A stretch of 64,000 nucleotides of DNA, from contig NZ_CP061800.1 of the NCBI RefSeq assembly GCF_017377395.1, forward strand, positions 6,531,633 to 6,595,632. Direction: 5' to 3'. The notes under the pieces were generated by a model. That model was given only the letters and a program-made list of their open reading frames with translations, did not search any database and was not told where the DNA came from. Both the position numbers and the translations under genes were made by a program. Shown here piece by piece: positions 43,548-53,168 of the stretch. This DNA comes from Desulfonema magnum (lineage in GTDB: Bacteria > Desulfobacterota > Desulfobacteria > Desulfobacterales > 4be13). The number at the start of each line of letters is the position of its first letter. Positions within the stretch are counted from its first letter, which is position 1.

Positions 43548-43742
43548 TTATTCAACATCTCCCATAACAATTTTTTCAATTATTGACTCATGAATTGGGT
43601 CATACCAATTTATTTTTTCACCAATCAAATCCCTTACCTTTTCGATTTCATCCTCAGTTAATTCTCTATTAAATTCCTGAATAGCAACCGTTTGAATATC
43701 TTCGATATTTAATGAATAAATAATATCGTTTTTATTTTTCAT
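43548..43742 (-). CDS. Small hypothetical protein after the broken HNH gene
   Basis: This 64-residue acidic protein (MKNKNDIIYSLNIEDIQTVA, ELTEDEIEKVRDLIGEKINW) has two predicted helices and no cysteines. It begins 12 bp after the HNH pseudogene stop, with GGAGG immediately upstream (43743-43748). The pattern is reminiscent of small conserved hypotheticals found near mobile or restriction genes, but I cannot name a family. Confidence 0.6.
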   Translation of the reverse strand: MKNKNDIIYSLNIEDIQTVAIQEFNRELTEDEIEKVRDLIGEKINWYDPIHESIIEKIVMGDVE

Positions 43743-44264
43743 ATTCCTCCAAAATCATAGATAAAAAATATTTTCTCTATGCCATTTTATTGCATTAGGG
43801 TGTGGATGATTTTGTTGGTTCCCAGGTAAAGAAATAAACAGGTCTTCTTTTAACATTTGTCCCATAAAGTTATAATTCCACATCCTACCAAAGTCAGCAG
43901 ACAAATCTTGAATTTTTCCTGAAACAAGAACCTTAAAATTATCTTTCAAAGTAAACCAGCCAACATCGAATGCCCAATGATGTAAACGACATAATGCTAA
44001 TCCGTTCAAAATATCATCTTTTCCATTTGAACTGTGAGGAACAATGTGTGCGGCTTCCACTTCCCACTGGTGATTATCCGGTGAGTAAATTTTCATACCG
44101 CAAACAGCACATTTAAAATCGTATGCTTCGATAATTGCTTGTCTGAAAGCGCGACTACGGAGTTTAATTTTTTTGGCGATTTTTATAGGTTTTTTAATTT
44201 TTTCAAAAGGATTATAGTTTTCCGATCTTTCTTGCTCAATCATTTTCTTTACTATCTTTTGAAC

Positions 44265-44436
44265 CAATACCGTTCAGCACGATTTTTGCATACATTTGTA
44301 ACTAACTGAATTCATATATCCGGAAAACTGAAATCCCGAAATGTCCGCCGGGCGTTTTTCGGAAACAATTTCTCCAAAATGCGGAAATGCCGGGCATTTC
44401 CGTCCGGCTATGCAAAAATCATGCCGAACGATATTG
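44265..44436 (+). mobile_element. 172-bp MITE-like element, copy 2, inside the HNH gene
   Basis: Same 172-bp element as at 37977, differing at only a few positions. The target duplication CTTTTGAAC occupies 44256-44264 and 44437-44445. Precise removal restores the HNH reading frame. Confidence 0.95.
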
Positions 44437-44649
44437 CTTTTGAACCTCAAAATATCTTATTGGCAAGATTTCTTTATGAGTTAAAGGAATATTTAATAAT
44501 TCGAGTTCCCGCTCATAACCATCCTCTGTAAGCATCCATTCTTTTTTATTTGTTAGCTTCATCGTCTGAGTAGGTCGGGATACTAATTTTTCTTTTACTA
44601 AAGAGTCAGCAGCACGAAATAACAAACGATGCCAAAGGTAAGATTTTTT

Positions 44650-44869
44650 CTGATTATAACGGATTCAGGGGAGGCTCCGATTTCGGGAGGCTGCGCGCGA
44701 CCTTCCGTTTTCGCAGAAAGCCGGACGGACATTCCCGGAAAACGTCGGTTTCCGGGAAAACAAATATCCTGAATTTCCGGTTCCCGGAACCCCGTGACGG
44801 ACAGATTTTCCATTCTGACATATAGTCATTTCAGGATGTTGTGCCCTCCCCTAAATCCGTTATAATCAG
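44650..44869 (+). mobile_element. CTGATTATAACGGATT-bounded element inside the HNH gene
   Basis: This 220-bp element has ends CTGATTATAACGGATTCAGG and CCCTAAATCCGTTATAATCAG-type right end. GATTTTT occurs on both flanks (44642-44648 and 44870-44876). Its interior (TTTCGCAGAAAGCCGG, TTTCCGGGAA hairpins) differs from the other copies, so only the ends define the family. Confidence 0.85.
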
Positions 44870-45120
44870 GATTTTTACTCTGTTTTCTTTTTTATAAATA
44901 GTTTCAAGATACGCTGTTCTTTGTTCTTCTTTCAAACCAAAATCATCTGCAATTTCTTCAACAATATCTTCGGCAGCACTAAACTCTTTGATTACTCCAT
45001 TATGATTGAATAATGATTTTAATAATGCCAGCTCAACTTCTTTTCGAGGTGGCATTTTTAAATTTTCAAGCATTTTTTTCTCGTAGCTCATTGCTTTATT
45101 CCGTGAGTGTAGTAATATTA

Positions 45121-45762
45121 TCAGGTTAGGCATTCTTCAGAAAAAGCGGCCCTCTTATTACATTCGGTTGCCAAATATAAAGCATTCGTCGGATAACCCT
45201 TATCCCTGTTGACCCAGTTTGAAACATTTTTTCCAAATCCGCTACCAGCTTTTGAATTGTCTCTGATCTTATCTGTTTTGCTTAATTTTTTTAGTCGGTT
45301 TTTCGCCCAATCACCCATCGGAACCATGACAGACTCCTGGTACATTTTGAATTTTTTTGATTTATTAAACTGAAGACATCGTTCCCAGGCATCTCTGAAA
45401 CGGTTAGGCCATTTACCAGGAAAACAGTTCTTCTTATGCCATACAAACTCTTCAGTCCAAAGCCAGCCTTGTTTTCTCATTTCCAATATTAATTCAATGA
45501 CATAAGTATATCTTTCACCGTTTATGGCTTTTTCTTTTATGTTGAGAATAAACGTGCCATCAGGTTTTAAAACTCTGAGAAACTGTTCTGAACGGGGTAA
45601 AAACCATTTTACATATTGATTTGGCTTTATTCCGCCATAGGTATTATTTCTGCTATCAGCATATGGTGGCGAGGTAACTATCAGATTAAAGTGATTATCA
45701 GGGAATGTTTTCAGCATTTCCAAACAGTCACCTGTTATTATTTTAGTTTTTGGTATTGCCAT
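45121..45762 (-). pseudogene. Truncated DNA methyltransferase of the broken restriction-modification system
   Basis: This 213-residue ORF has GDCLEMLKTFPDNHFNLIVTSPPYADSRN (motif IV TSPPY), VLKPDGTFILNIKEK, and PTNALYLATECNK, where beta-class enzymes continue into the target-recognition end and the DPFxGSGTT AdoMet motif. Here the frame stops a few residues later (FSEECLT), and that motif is not found downstream in any frame before the HNH gene begins 30 bp away. A deletion has therefore removed the C-terminus. Without the AdoMet motif it should be inactive. Alternatively, the missing motif could be encoded elsewhere, which I consider unlikely. Confidence 0.82.
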
Positions 45763-46122
45763 TGACTATCTCCAAATATTCAGCGTTTCCAAGGTGTTGC
45801 ATCGATCTATATAAACACGCCCTTTCAAAGCTTTTACAAAATGTTTTTGATTTACAGAAAATAAAAGTTTGCATAGATTTTTGAATCGTGATAATATTAT
45901 ATAATTTTAGTTAAGACCGTATTTTTTAAGTATCTGGAAAAAACGAAGTGAGGTTAGCAATTTTTATGAAAATTGTAAAGAAATACCTTAATTAAATAAG
46001 AGGCAAAAATTTCCCAAATTCAAAAGAACAAAGCGTATTGCATTTGAGGAACAAATAATAAGGATAAAAAATAAGGGGGATGTGTTATCGAAAAATAACG
46101 CAGATAAATCAGAAGGGGGAAT
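45763..46122. other. Gene-free AT-rich stretch upstream of the methyltransferase remnant
   Basis: No gene or repeat family member is seen. It lies between the start of the methyltransferase remnant and the 3' end of the split tRNA gene. Confidence 0.45.
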
Positions 46123-46453
<331 letters not shown>

Positions 46454-46835
46454 ATACCCATTAGTGAATTGCCATATAGCATGTCTTTTTTTACAAGTCC
46501 ATAAAAAACGTACATGCTCACTCAATATTTTTGTTTTTTTTCTTTAATCGTTTGAATTTAAATCGTTTTTAACGGTATAAAAAAAGGGCTTTCGGTTCAG
46601 TTGGCATCAGAACAGACCAGGCAGGGCAGATTTAAGGCGGAAATAAACGCTCATAAAAAACCCGGGTTTTTTGCCCTCCCTGTTATGAAGATATTCTCAG
46701 ATAAAAAAACGGGTTTTCAAAATGTATTTTCACGGTAAAAGTATAAAACAAATTTTCTTGAAAATATTCACAATCTCTGATATACTTTTTATCAGTTTTT
46801 TTTTCAAATAAATCAAAATAAAAGGTGTTAGCAGC
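46454..46835. other. Spacer between the tRNA gene and rpoH
   Basis: It must contain the divergent promoters of the tRNA and rpoH. AAAAAACCCGGGTTTTTT at 46655-46672 is a perfect palindrome that could be a weak bidirectional terminator. There is no gene. Confidence 0.5.
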
Positions 46836-47747
46836 ATGGAAAACAATGTGCATGAATCCGACCAATCTTCCGACAAAGCCCTTGTCAAGTTTGATCCGCT
46901 TCAACGATATCTGGCAGAGGTCAGCCATTATAAACTTCTGACCAGGGAACATGAAAGAGAGCTTGCCGTAAAAGTGTGGGAAGACAGTGACCCTGATGCC
47001 GCGTATGAGCTGGTGACTTCCAATCTGAGGCTTGTGGTGAAAATCGCGCTGGAATTTCAGAGAGTCTGGATGCAGAACCTCCTGGATCTGATTCAGGAAG
47101 GCAATATCGGACTCATGCAGGCAGTCAAAAAATTTGACCCGTATAAAAATGTCAAATTTTCATATTACGCGTCCTTTTGGATAAAGGCATATATCCTTAA
47201 ATTCATCATGGATAACTGGCGCCTGGTAAAAATCGGGACTACCCAGGGACAGCGAAAACTTTTTTTCAAGCTGAAAAAGGAAAAGCAAAAGCTGATTGAC
47301 CAGGGATTTGATCCCAAGCCCAAACTCCTTTCCGAGAGACTGGGGGTGTCTGAGCGTGAAATTGTGGATATGGATCAGCGCCTTGACGGGTGGGATGTGT
47401 CGCTGGATGCCCCTCTGAAGAATGATTCTGACACAGAACGAATTGATTTTCTGAGTACAGCTGCCGAATCTGCCGAGGACAAAGTGGCAAAAAAAGAAAT
47501 GGATATCCTTCTCCATAACAAAATTGCAGAGTTTAGGAAAAAACTCACAAAAAGAGAGCTTGAAATATTTAACCTGAGGATATTTTCTGATGCGCCGGCC
47601 ACGTTACAGGAAATCGGTGACCGTTACGGAATATCAAGAGAGCGTGTCCGACAGGTGGAAAAAAATATTGTCACAAAAATGAGGGAGTTTTTTAAGCGGG
47701 AAATCCTTGACTTCAATTCATATACGAACAACGATGACGGTCAATAG
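46836..47747 (+). CDS. rpoH: RNA polymerase sigma factor RpoH (sigma-32 type)
   Basis: This 303-residue group 3 sigma factor has, in region 2, NLRLVVKIALEFQR, NLLDLIQEGNIGLMQAVKKFDP and FSYYASFWIKAYILKFIMDNWRLVKIGTTQGQRKLFFKLKKEK (the -10 recognition helix plus the Q(R/K)KLFFxLR RpoH box equivalent). Region 4 has LTKRELEIFNLRIF and ATLQEIGDRYGISRERVRQVE. It directs heat-shock type promoters. The TPR lipoprotein gene begins 83 bp downstream on the same strand. Confidence 0.95.
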   Translation: MENNVHESDQSSDKALVKFDPLQRYLAEVSHYKLLTREHERELAVKVWEDSDPDAAYELVTSNLRLVVKIALEFQRVWMQNLLDLIQEGNIGLMQAVKKFDPYKNVKFSYYASFWIKAYILKFIMDNWRLVKIGTTQGQRKLFFKLKKEKQKLIDQGFDPKPKLLSERLGVSEREIVDMDQRLDGWDVSLDAPLKNDSDTERIDFLSTAAESAEDKVAKKEMDILLHNKIAEFRKKLTKRELEIFNLRIFSDAPATLQEIGDRYGISRERVRQVEKNIVTKMREFFKREILDFNSYTNNDDGQ

Positions 47748-47830
47748 CTGAGGGAGTGACGGGTATCCTCTTCTCAGTTTTTCTGCGCTTCATTATCTGT
47801 TACCCAAAAAATAATCAGGATAAAAAACAA

Positions 47831-49663
47831 ATGAGAACCCTTTTTCCAAAGCTGACCATTTTTATTATGGTCGTTATTTTCAATCAGATGCTTTTTTCAG
47901 GCTGTGCGACATCTGTAAAAAAAGCAGAACCATTTATCCAAAGTGAAGATACCGAGGTCGCAGTATCACCGCCTGCCGATATTCAGGAGACACCAGTGGC
48001 GCCTGCGGATGCTGATATTGTTGAACAGCCAGATGAAAAAACAGTTGCTTATTTCAATCCCACTGAACAATATTATTATTACATAGAAGCGCAACTCCAA
48101 AGGAAAAGAGGACATACGGACAAAGCAATATATTATCTGAAAAAAACAATAGAAAATGATCCGGAATCCTTATATTTACAAAGAGAGCTTGCAAACCTTT
48201 ATCTGCGTAAGAATGACAAGCAAAGTGCATTAAAGCTTGTTGAAAAGATGATCGGAAAGGAACCTGCCGGGAGCGTGGAATCGCTTATTATTTACGGAAG
48301 ATTAAAACAGGAATTAAAACAGACAGATGGCGCAAAAAAAGCCTATGAGAAGGTTCTTGCTGATGACCCGAAACAAAAAGAGATTTATCTGCTTCTCGGG
48401 GGTCTGTATTTTGACGAAGATGATCTGACCCGGGCGTTTCAGGTCTATGAACGCCTGATTCAGAATTTTCCTGAAGCATATGCCGGACATTTTTTTCTGG
48501 GAAAAATTTATGAAAAGCGAAGTGATCTGGACGCTGCTGAAAGGGAATTTCAAAAAACACTGGATATTGAGCCTGATCTTGAGGAGCCAAGATTTGAATT
48601 GCTAAATATCTATGATACCCGGGGAGAAAAGGAAAAAGCGATCCGGATATACGAAGAGATGCTGGAAGAGAATCCTGACAACATAAGAGCAATGATGGGG
48701 CTTGCCTATTATTATCATAAAATCGGCTTATCAGAAAATGCTGAGGAACTGCTGACGGAACTGGGGGAAAGGAGCGCGACAGAGCCTGGAGTAATAAGAA
48801 ATCTTGTTCAGTTTTATATTGATCAGAAACAATATGAGCCTGCTGTGGTTATCCTTGAGGGGATGCTGAAAGGGGCTCCGGACAATTCAGATATTCATTA
48901 TGCAGCGGGTATTACCTTTGACGGAATGCAGAATGAGGCTATGGCAATTAAGCACTTCAGCAAAGTGACACCTGATTCCAGATTCTATCAGAATGCCGTG
49001 GTTCATATTTCTTTTCTGTATCAGGAGCAGGACAGGGTTGAAGATGCGATCCTTTTTCTGGAAAATGTCATCAGAGAGATACCTGACAATCCGGAATTCA
49101 TGCTTTATCTGGGTACGTTTTATGAAGAAACTGAGGATTTTGAGGCATCTGTGGATATTCTGGAAAAGGGCCTTGAAATTGATCCGGATAATCCCCGGAT
49201 TTATTTTCGGCTGGGGGTTGTGTATGACAAATGGGGCAGAAAAGAGGATTGCATAGAGGCCATGAAGGAATCCATACGGCTTGATCCTGAAAATGCCAAT
49301 GCGTTAAATTATCTCGGGTATACTTACGCGGATTTGGAACAGGACCTGGATGAGGCCGAACGTCTTGTCATAGAAGCTTTGAAATACAAGCCTGATGACG
49401 GTTACATCATAGACAGCCTGGGATGGGTTTATTTTAAAAAAGGACTTTTCAATAAGGCCGTGAAGACTCTGGAAAAAGCAGTCCGCCTGGTTCCTGACGA
49501 TCCGATTATACTGGAACATCTCGGGGATGCATACCTCAAAACAAATGACAGGAAAAGAGCCATTGAATTCTATGAGCGTTCCCTTTTAAAAAAAGAAGAC
49601 AATGGCAAGGAATTTCTTGAAAAAAAGATTCAGGAACTTACGGAGGAAGAATTTCAACAGTGA
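47831..49663 (+). CDS. TPR-repeat outer-membrane-type lipoprotein
   Basis: Starting at ATG 47831 gives 610 residues with a signal peptide and lipobox (MLFSGC, Cys about residue 25). The ORF extends upstream to 47756 without a signal-like N-terminus. From about residue 80 to 600 it is an unbroken series of tetratricopeptide repeats (for example AIYYLKKTIENDPESLYLQ, ENANALNYLGYTYADLEQD, YIIDSLGWVYFKKGLFNKAV). The pattern AxxLNYLGYxxA...YIxDSLGW is typical of lipoproteins in sulfate reducers that assist export or assembly. Its stop overlaps the next gene by 4 bp. Confidence 0.92.
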   Translation: MRTLFPKLTIFIMVVIFNQMLFSGCATSVKKAEPFIQSEDTEVAVSPPADIQETPVAPADADIVEQPDEKTVAYFNPTEQYYYYIEAQLQRKRGHTDKAIYYLKKTIENDPESLYLQRELANLYLRKNDKQSALKLVEKMIGKEPAGSVESLIIYGRLKQELKQTDGAKKAYEKVLADDPKQKEIYLLLGGLYFDEDDLTRAFQVYERLIQNFPEAYAGHFFLGKIYEKRSDLDAAEREFQKTLDIEPDLEEPRFELLNIYDTRGEKEKAIRIYEEMLEENPDNIRAMMGLAYYYHKIGLSENAEELLTELGERSATEPGVIRNLVQFYIDQKQYEPAVVILEGMLKGAPDNSDIHYAAGITFDGMQNEAMAIKHFSKVTPDSRFYQNAVVHISFLYQEQDRVEDAILFLENVIREIPDNPEFMLYLGTFYEETEDFEASVDILEKGLEIDPDNPRIYFRLGVVYDKWGRKEDCIEAMKESIRLDPENANALNYLGYTYADLEQDLDEAERLVIEALKYKPDDGYIIDSLGWVYFKKGLFNKAVKTLEKAVRLVPDDPIILEHLGDAYLKTNDRKRAIEFYERSLLKKEDNGKEFLEKKIQELTEEEFQQ

Positions 49664-50421
49664 TGAAAACCAACCCTCTTTCTATTCTTTTGATAATGCT
49701 TTTTTTTATCTCCGCATGTACTCCCGTCAGCCCCAGGGTCAGCAAAACCTCCGTTGATTCGGCTGAGGCACAGCACCTGCTTACATCGTTAAAAAATAAA
49801 AACCACACCCTTAACTCTTTCAAAGGCATTGGAAAAATAAAGATATGGGATAAGGATAAATTCCAGATCGCCCGGGTGGCATGGCTCGGGGCAGCACCGG
49901 GAAAACTTCGTATCGAGGCGCTCAATGTCTCAGGTCAGCCCGTGGCAAGCATCGCAGGAGACGGAAAATGGTTTTATTACCGTAACCACGACGATTTTTA
50001 TAAAAAACAGGCAAGCGATCCCAGCCTGAAAAAAATCGTTTCTGTCCCTGTCAGGTCCAGTGATATTTTTTCAATGCTCGCCGGCCGTGTGCCAATTCAG
50101 GAGCATCATCTGGCTTTGATTGTAAAACATGAATCTGAATATGTTCTGGAGTTGCAATCCAAATGGGGAAACATTATTGAGAAAATATATTTTGATACAA
50201 GCAAGACAATCGTGTCTAAAATTGAAATGTTTGACGCATTCGGATCCCTCACATACCGTGCGGCATTTGGCAGGATACGGACCATAGGAGACTACCAGAT
50301 TCCTTTCACACTGGAATTATCAGATGATGATGATGACGCTGGGTTCCAGCTCCATATAAGCAACTACTGGACAGGCGTTCCTGTTCCGCCGTCAAAATTT
50401 ATACTGACCCCGACTGATTAG
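49660..50421 (+). CDS. LolB/DUF4292-like outer membrane lipoprotein
   Basis: This 253-residue protein has a lipobox FFISAC (Cys20) and a half-open beta-barrel pattern resembling LolB and DUF4292: LNSFKGIGKIKIWDKDKFQIARVAWLGAAPGKLRIEALNVSGQPVASIAGDGKWFYYR, a DIFSMLAGRVPI motif and a later SKIEMFDAFGSLTYRAAFGR. LolB proteins insert lipoproteins into the outer membrane. The pairing with a TPR lipoprotein (ATGA overlap) supports an outer-membrane assembly role. Whether it is a true LolB is uncertain. Confidence 0.82.
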   Translation: MMKTNPLSILLIMLFFISACTPVSPRVSKTSVDSAEAQHLLTSLKNKNHTLNSFKGIGKIKIWDKDKFQIARVAWLGAAPGKLRIEALNVSGQPVASIAGDGKWFYYRNHDDFYKKQASDPSLKKIVSVPVRSSDIFSMLAGRVPIQEHHLALIVKHESEYVLELQSKWGNIIEKIYFDTSKTIVSKIEMFDAFGSLTYRAAFGRIRTIGDYQIPFTLELSDDDDDAGFQLHISNYWTGVPVPPSKFILTPTD

Positions 50422-50466
50422 CAGTTTCAAATTTCAAATTTAACCGTCCGAATTTCAAATTAAAAA

Positions 50467-51243
50467 ATGGCAAAAAAAATTGCACTTGAGGCACGTCTTA
50501 AAAATTGCAAAAATGTCATCACATTAGGTGTTCGGCCCAATTTTTCCGCTTACAGCCCTCGGGACGCGGAGCTGATACGAAAAGCAGAGAAAATCTATTA
50601 TCCGACAACTTTTTATGCTGACCTTTTTGACGCGGCAGGTAAAAAAACCTTTCCAAGTTATCACACCTACAAATGTGTTCAGGACAAGATCAGGCAGACC
50701 GCCCTGTTTAATCTGTTGGAGATACAACATCCCAGGACAAGAGTCTTTTACGGGAACCGCCAGAAGAATTCCATTCCTGATCATTTTCAATTTCCGTTTA
50801 TTGCTAAAATTCCAAGAGGTTCCGCAATGGGCAGAGGGGTTTATCTTATTCAGAACAGAGATGACCTTTCCGCGTTCTGCGATCTGACAACTACCGCTTA
50901 TATCCAGGAATACCTCCCCATTGACCGGGATATGCGGGTCGTTGTGGTAGGAAACAAAATTGTTCATGCTTACTGGCGCATTGCCGCTCCGGGCGAATTC
51001 CGGACCAATATCGCGGCCGGGGGAACCGTGTGTCTGGATCCGGTTCCCCAAAAGGCCCTTAATCTGGCGCTTCATACAGCATCCGCATGTCAATGGGATG
51101 ACGTGGGGATTGATATTTGTGAAAATGACGGAAAATTTTATGTGATTGAAGCAAATATGAAATATGGTAAGGAAGGGTTCAGAAAGGCAGGGATAAATTA
51201 TATTCAGATGATGGAACATCTGATCGAAAACGGGGAAATCTGA
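50467..51243 (+). CDS. RimK-type ATP-grasp protein
   Basis: This 258-residue ATP-grasp fold shows FPFIAKIPRGSAMGRGVYLI (nucleotide-binding loop), AYIQEYLPIDRDMRVVVVGNKIVHAYWRIA (ATP-grasp core Glu and Arg), and DDVGIDICENDGKFYVIEANMKYG (metal-binding Asp, Glu and Asn). Such enzymes ligate a carboxylate to an amine via acyl phosphate. The substrate is unknown. TTTCAAATTTCAAATTT, another heptamer-like tract, precedes the start. Confidence 0.9.
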   Translation: MAKKIALEARLKNCKNVITLGVRPNFSAYSPRDAELIRKAEKIYYPTTFYADLFDAAGKKTFPSYHTYKCVQDKIRQTALFNLLEIQHPRTRVFYGNRQKNSIPDHFQFPFIAKIPRGSAMGRGVYLIQNRDDLSAFCDLTTTAYIQEYLPIDRDMRVVVVGNKIVHAYWRIAAPGEFRTNIAAGGTVCLDPVPQKALNLALHTASACQWDDVGIDICENDGKFYVIEANMKYGKEGFRKAGINYIQMMEHLIENGEI

Positions 51244-51276
51244 TAAGAGGTCATAATAAAATTTTCATTATTTTTC

Positions 51277-51307
51277 CTAACACCTAACACCTAACACCTA
51301 ACACTTT
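51277..51307 (+). repeat. TAACACC heptamer array before the UPF0280 gene
   Basis: About four TAACACC/TAACACT units follow a TTTTTCC tract and end 10 nt before the ATG at 51317. The same heptamer occurs just before the genes at 56820, 60082 and 61985. It occupies the place where a ribosome site would be expected, and none is otherwise visible. Confidence 0.85.
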
Positions 51308-51316
51308 TTTATATAA

Positions 51317-52051
51317 ATGTATCAAAATCGGACATATCGAAATTTATTCAGAGATGATCGGGCGTTTTTCAAGGTGGTTGTGAAAGAAACAGACCTGTTT
51401 GTACATGCGCCCGGACACCTTGAACAGCTCACAAGGGATCTGATATTGCAGCACAGAGGATATATTGAATCCTACATAAAAATGTATCCGGAATTTGCAA
51501 CTGCCCTCACTCCCTGGCGCATCACCGGACCGGCCCCGATGATTATCCGGGATATGGCAACAGCCGCTGAAAAAGCCGGGGTGGGACCGATGGCTGCGGT
51601 CGCGGGAGCCATTGCCGAACATGTCGGGACAGATTTGCTGTCACATACAGATGAAGTTGTTGTGGAAAACGGGGGGGATATTTTTTTTAAAACAAATGAT
51701 CCGCTTACCATCGGCATTTTTGCGGGAAGGTCTCCGTTAAGCTTAAAGATCGGTTTGCGGATTGATCCCGGGGAGGAGCCTGTGGCCGTATGCACTTCAT
51801 CAGGCACAGTGGGGCATTCTTTAAGCCTTGGGAAAGCAGATGCTGTCTGTGTGATATCAAGGTCCTGTTCCCTTGCCGACACGGTTGCCACTTCAGTTGG
51901 CAACCGTTTAAAATCAGAGGCAGATATCCAAAAAGCAATTGATTTTGGAAAAAACATACAAGGAGTTATGGGACTTGTTGTAATTATAGGCAATAAGATC
52001 GGCGCATGGGGGGACGCGGAGATTATACCGCTTAAAGGAAAAAAAGGTTGA
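51317..52051 (+). CDS. UPF0280 family protein (ApbE-like fold)
   Basis: This 244-residue protein matches UPF0280 along its length: RDDRAFFKVVVKETDLFV, ITGPAPMIIRDMATAAEKAGVGPMAAVAGAIAEHVG, EVVVENGGDIFFK, and CTSSGTVGHSLSLGKADAVCVISRSCSLADTVATSVGN. The family is related in fold to ApbE flavin transferases and occurs mostly in methanogens and anaerobes. Its reaction is not known. No Shine-Dalgarno is visible between the heptamer array and the ATG. Confidence 0.93.
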   Translation: MYQNRTYRNLFRDDRAFFKVVVKETDLFVHAPGHLEQLTRDLILQHRGYIESYIKMYPEFATALTPWRITGPAPMIIRDMATAAEKAGVGPMAAVAGAIAEHVGTDLLSHTDEVVVENGGDIFFKTNDPLTIGIFAGRSPLSLKIGLRIDPGEEPVAVCTSSGTVGHSLSLGKADAVCVISRSCSLADTVATSVGNRLKSEADIQKAIDFGKNIQGVMGLVVIIGNKIGAWGDAEIIPLKGKKG

Positions 52052-52137
52052 ATTTTTAATAAAAAAAAGATAAAAAAACCGGACTTGTGACTTTTTGGTC
52101 TTTTGTGATGAAATTTTAAAGATAAAGGGAAAAGAAT

Positions 52138-52629
52138 ATGAAAACAATGTGGGCACCGTGGCGGATGGAATACATTCTGGGAGATAAGGAAGAGGGGTGT
52201 GTATTTTGCAACGCTTTGTCCGAGCAGGATGATCTGACACTTTACAAGGGCAAAACAACCATGGTGGTTATGAACAAATATCCGTACATCAACGGTCATC
52301 TTCTGGTGTCACCCATCAGACACATTTCCGCGCTGGATCATCTCAGCAGAGATGAAATGGGAGATTTGCTGATGACTGTTGAAAAATCCGTGGCCATTTT
52401 AAAACAAGTTATGAATCCTGACGGATTTAATGTCGGGCTGAACTTGGGAAAAGTGGCAGGAGCCGGTGTGGAGGAGCATCTTCACTTTCACATTGTGCCG
52501 CGGTGGTTCGGTGATGTGAACGCTCTTACTGTTTTTGCTGATGTGCGTGTTATTCCTGAGCATTTGAAAAGCACCTTTGACAATTTAAAGCCTCACTTTA
52601 ATCAACTCTCACTTCAGAAGCCAGTGTAA
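52138..52629 (+). CDS. HIT-domain protein (Ap4A phosphorylase-like branch)
   Basis: This 163-residue protein has MKTMWAPWRMEYI at the N-terminus, a GCVFCNAL zinc-site CxxC, NKYPYINGHLLVSPIRHISAL, and the active site HLHFHIVPRWFGD. The WAPWRMEYI start and HxHxHxxPRW ending place it in the longer HIT branch that includes diadenosine polyphosphate phosphorylases and hydrolases. AAAGGGAAAAG precedes the start. It is distinct from the shorter HINT-like protein at 1220. Confidence 0.93.
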   Translation: MKTMWAPWRMEYILGDKEEGCVFCNALSEQDDLTLYKGKTTMVVMNKYPYINGHLLVSPIRHISALDHLSRDEMGDLLMTVEKSVAILKQVMNPDGFNVGLNLGKVAGAGVEEHLHFHIVPRWFGDVNALTVFADVRVIPEHLKSTFDNLKPHFNQLSLQKPV

Positions 52630-52700
52630 TACAAATCTGTTTTAACAATCCAGTTTTATTACATTCTTATATTTTTTAACACGTTTTTAAAGGAGGAAAC

Positions 52701-53168
52701 ATGAGGAAGGTTAAGATCGGTTACTGGGTAACTATTTTTGTGCTACTCGTGTTGTTTTTTGTGCAGAATCAGGATTTTTTCATGCAGAAAGTGGCGTTCA
52801 GCTGGAACATTATAAATATTGATGCGTTGGCAAATTTGGACTGGAAATGGTTCATAGATTATAAGACATCCGAATGGCAACTCATCATCTTTTTCCTGGC
52901 TTATTTTCTTGCAGGGGTGGTCGTAACTTTTATCTACAGTTTTTTTATACAACTCAAATATACCCGAACGATCAGTTCTCTGAACAGGACATGCACACTG
53001 CATCTTGATAAAATATCTGAGCTTGAAAGTGAAGTGGCATCATTACGAAGCGGTTCTTCTCTCCGGGAGAGCGCTCCGGAAATCAAAGAAGATGTCATTG
53101 ATATTTCTTCCAAAGAAACAGATTCTCCTGAAAAAAAGAAACTGAAGAAAAAAGAGAAAAGCTCATAA
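52701..53168 (+). CDS. LapA-domain inner membrane protein
   Basis: This 155-residue protein has two membrane segments (about residues 7-24 and 58-82) separated by a periplasmic loop (MQKVAFSWNIINIDALANL), the LapA/DUF1049 layout, followed by a coiled coil (LHLDKISELESEVASLRSG) and a highly charged Lys-rich tail. E. coli LapA regulates LPS synthesis with LapB/FtsH. The role here is by family only. GGAGG lies 5 nt before the ATG. It has no obvious partner nearby apart from the HIT gene 71 bp upstream. Confidence 0.88.
   Translation: MRKVKIGYWVTIFVLLVLFFVQNQDFFMQKVAFSWNIINIDALANLDWKWFIDYKTSEWQLIIFFLAYFLAGVVVTFIYSFFIQLKYTRTISSLNRTCTLHLDKISELESEVASLRSGSSLRESAPEIKEDVIDISSKETDSPEKKKLKKKEKSS

Larger units (their letters stand above)
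43755..45091 (-). pseudogene. HNH-type restriction endonuclease gene split by two repeat insertions
   Basis: Three fragments belong together: MSYEKKMLENLKMPPRKEVE to YKKENRVK (45091-44870), KSYLWHRLLFRAADS to IRYFEVQK (44649-44446), and QKIVKKMIEQERS to the end (44264-43755). The last holds an HNH core of the COG3440 type: CAVCGMKIYSPDN, EVEAAHIVPHSSNGKDDILNGLALCRLHHWAFDVGWF. The 172-bp element (9-bp duplication) separates fragments 2 and 3. Removing it fuses FEVQKIVKKM exactly in frame. A 220-bp inverted-repeat element separates fragments 1 and 2, where the A-tract now differs in length and the frame is off. The enzyme is inactive as encoded unless the C-terminal HNH fragment is expressed alone. 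Confidence 0.88.

Noticed and set aside
43755..44267. HNH fragment as a stand-alone functional gene
   Set aside because: The apparent start (TTG) is created at the edge of the inserted 172-bp element. Removing the element fuses it in frame with upstream sequence, so it is the 3' part of a larger broken gene, although residual expression cannot be excluded.
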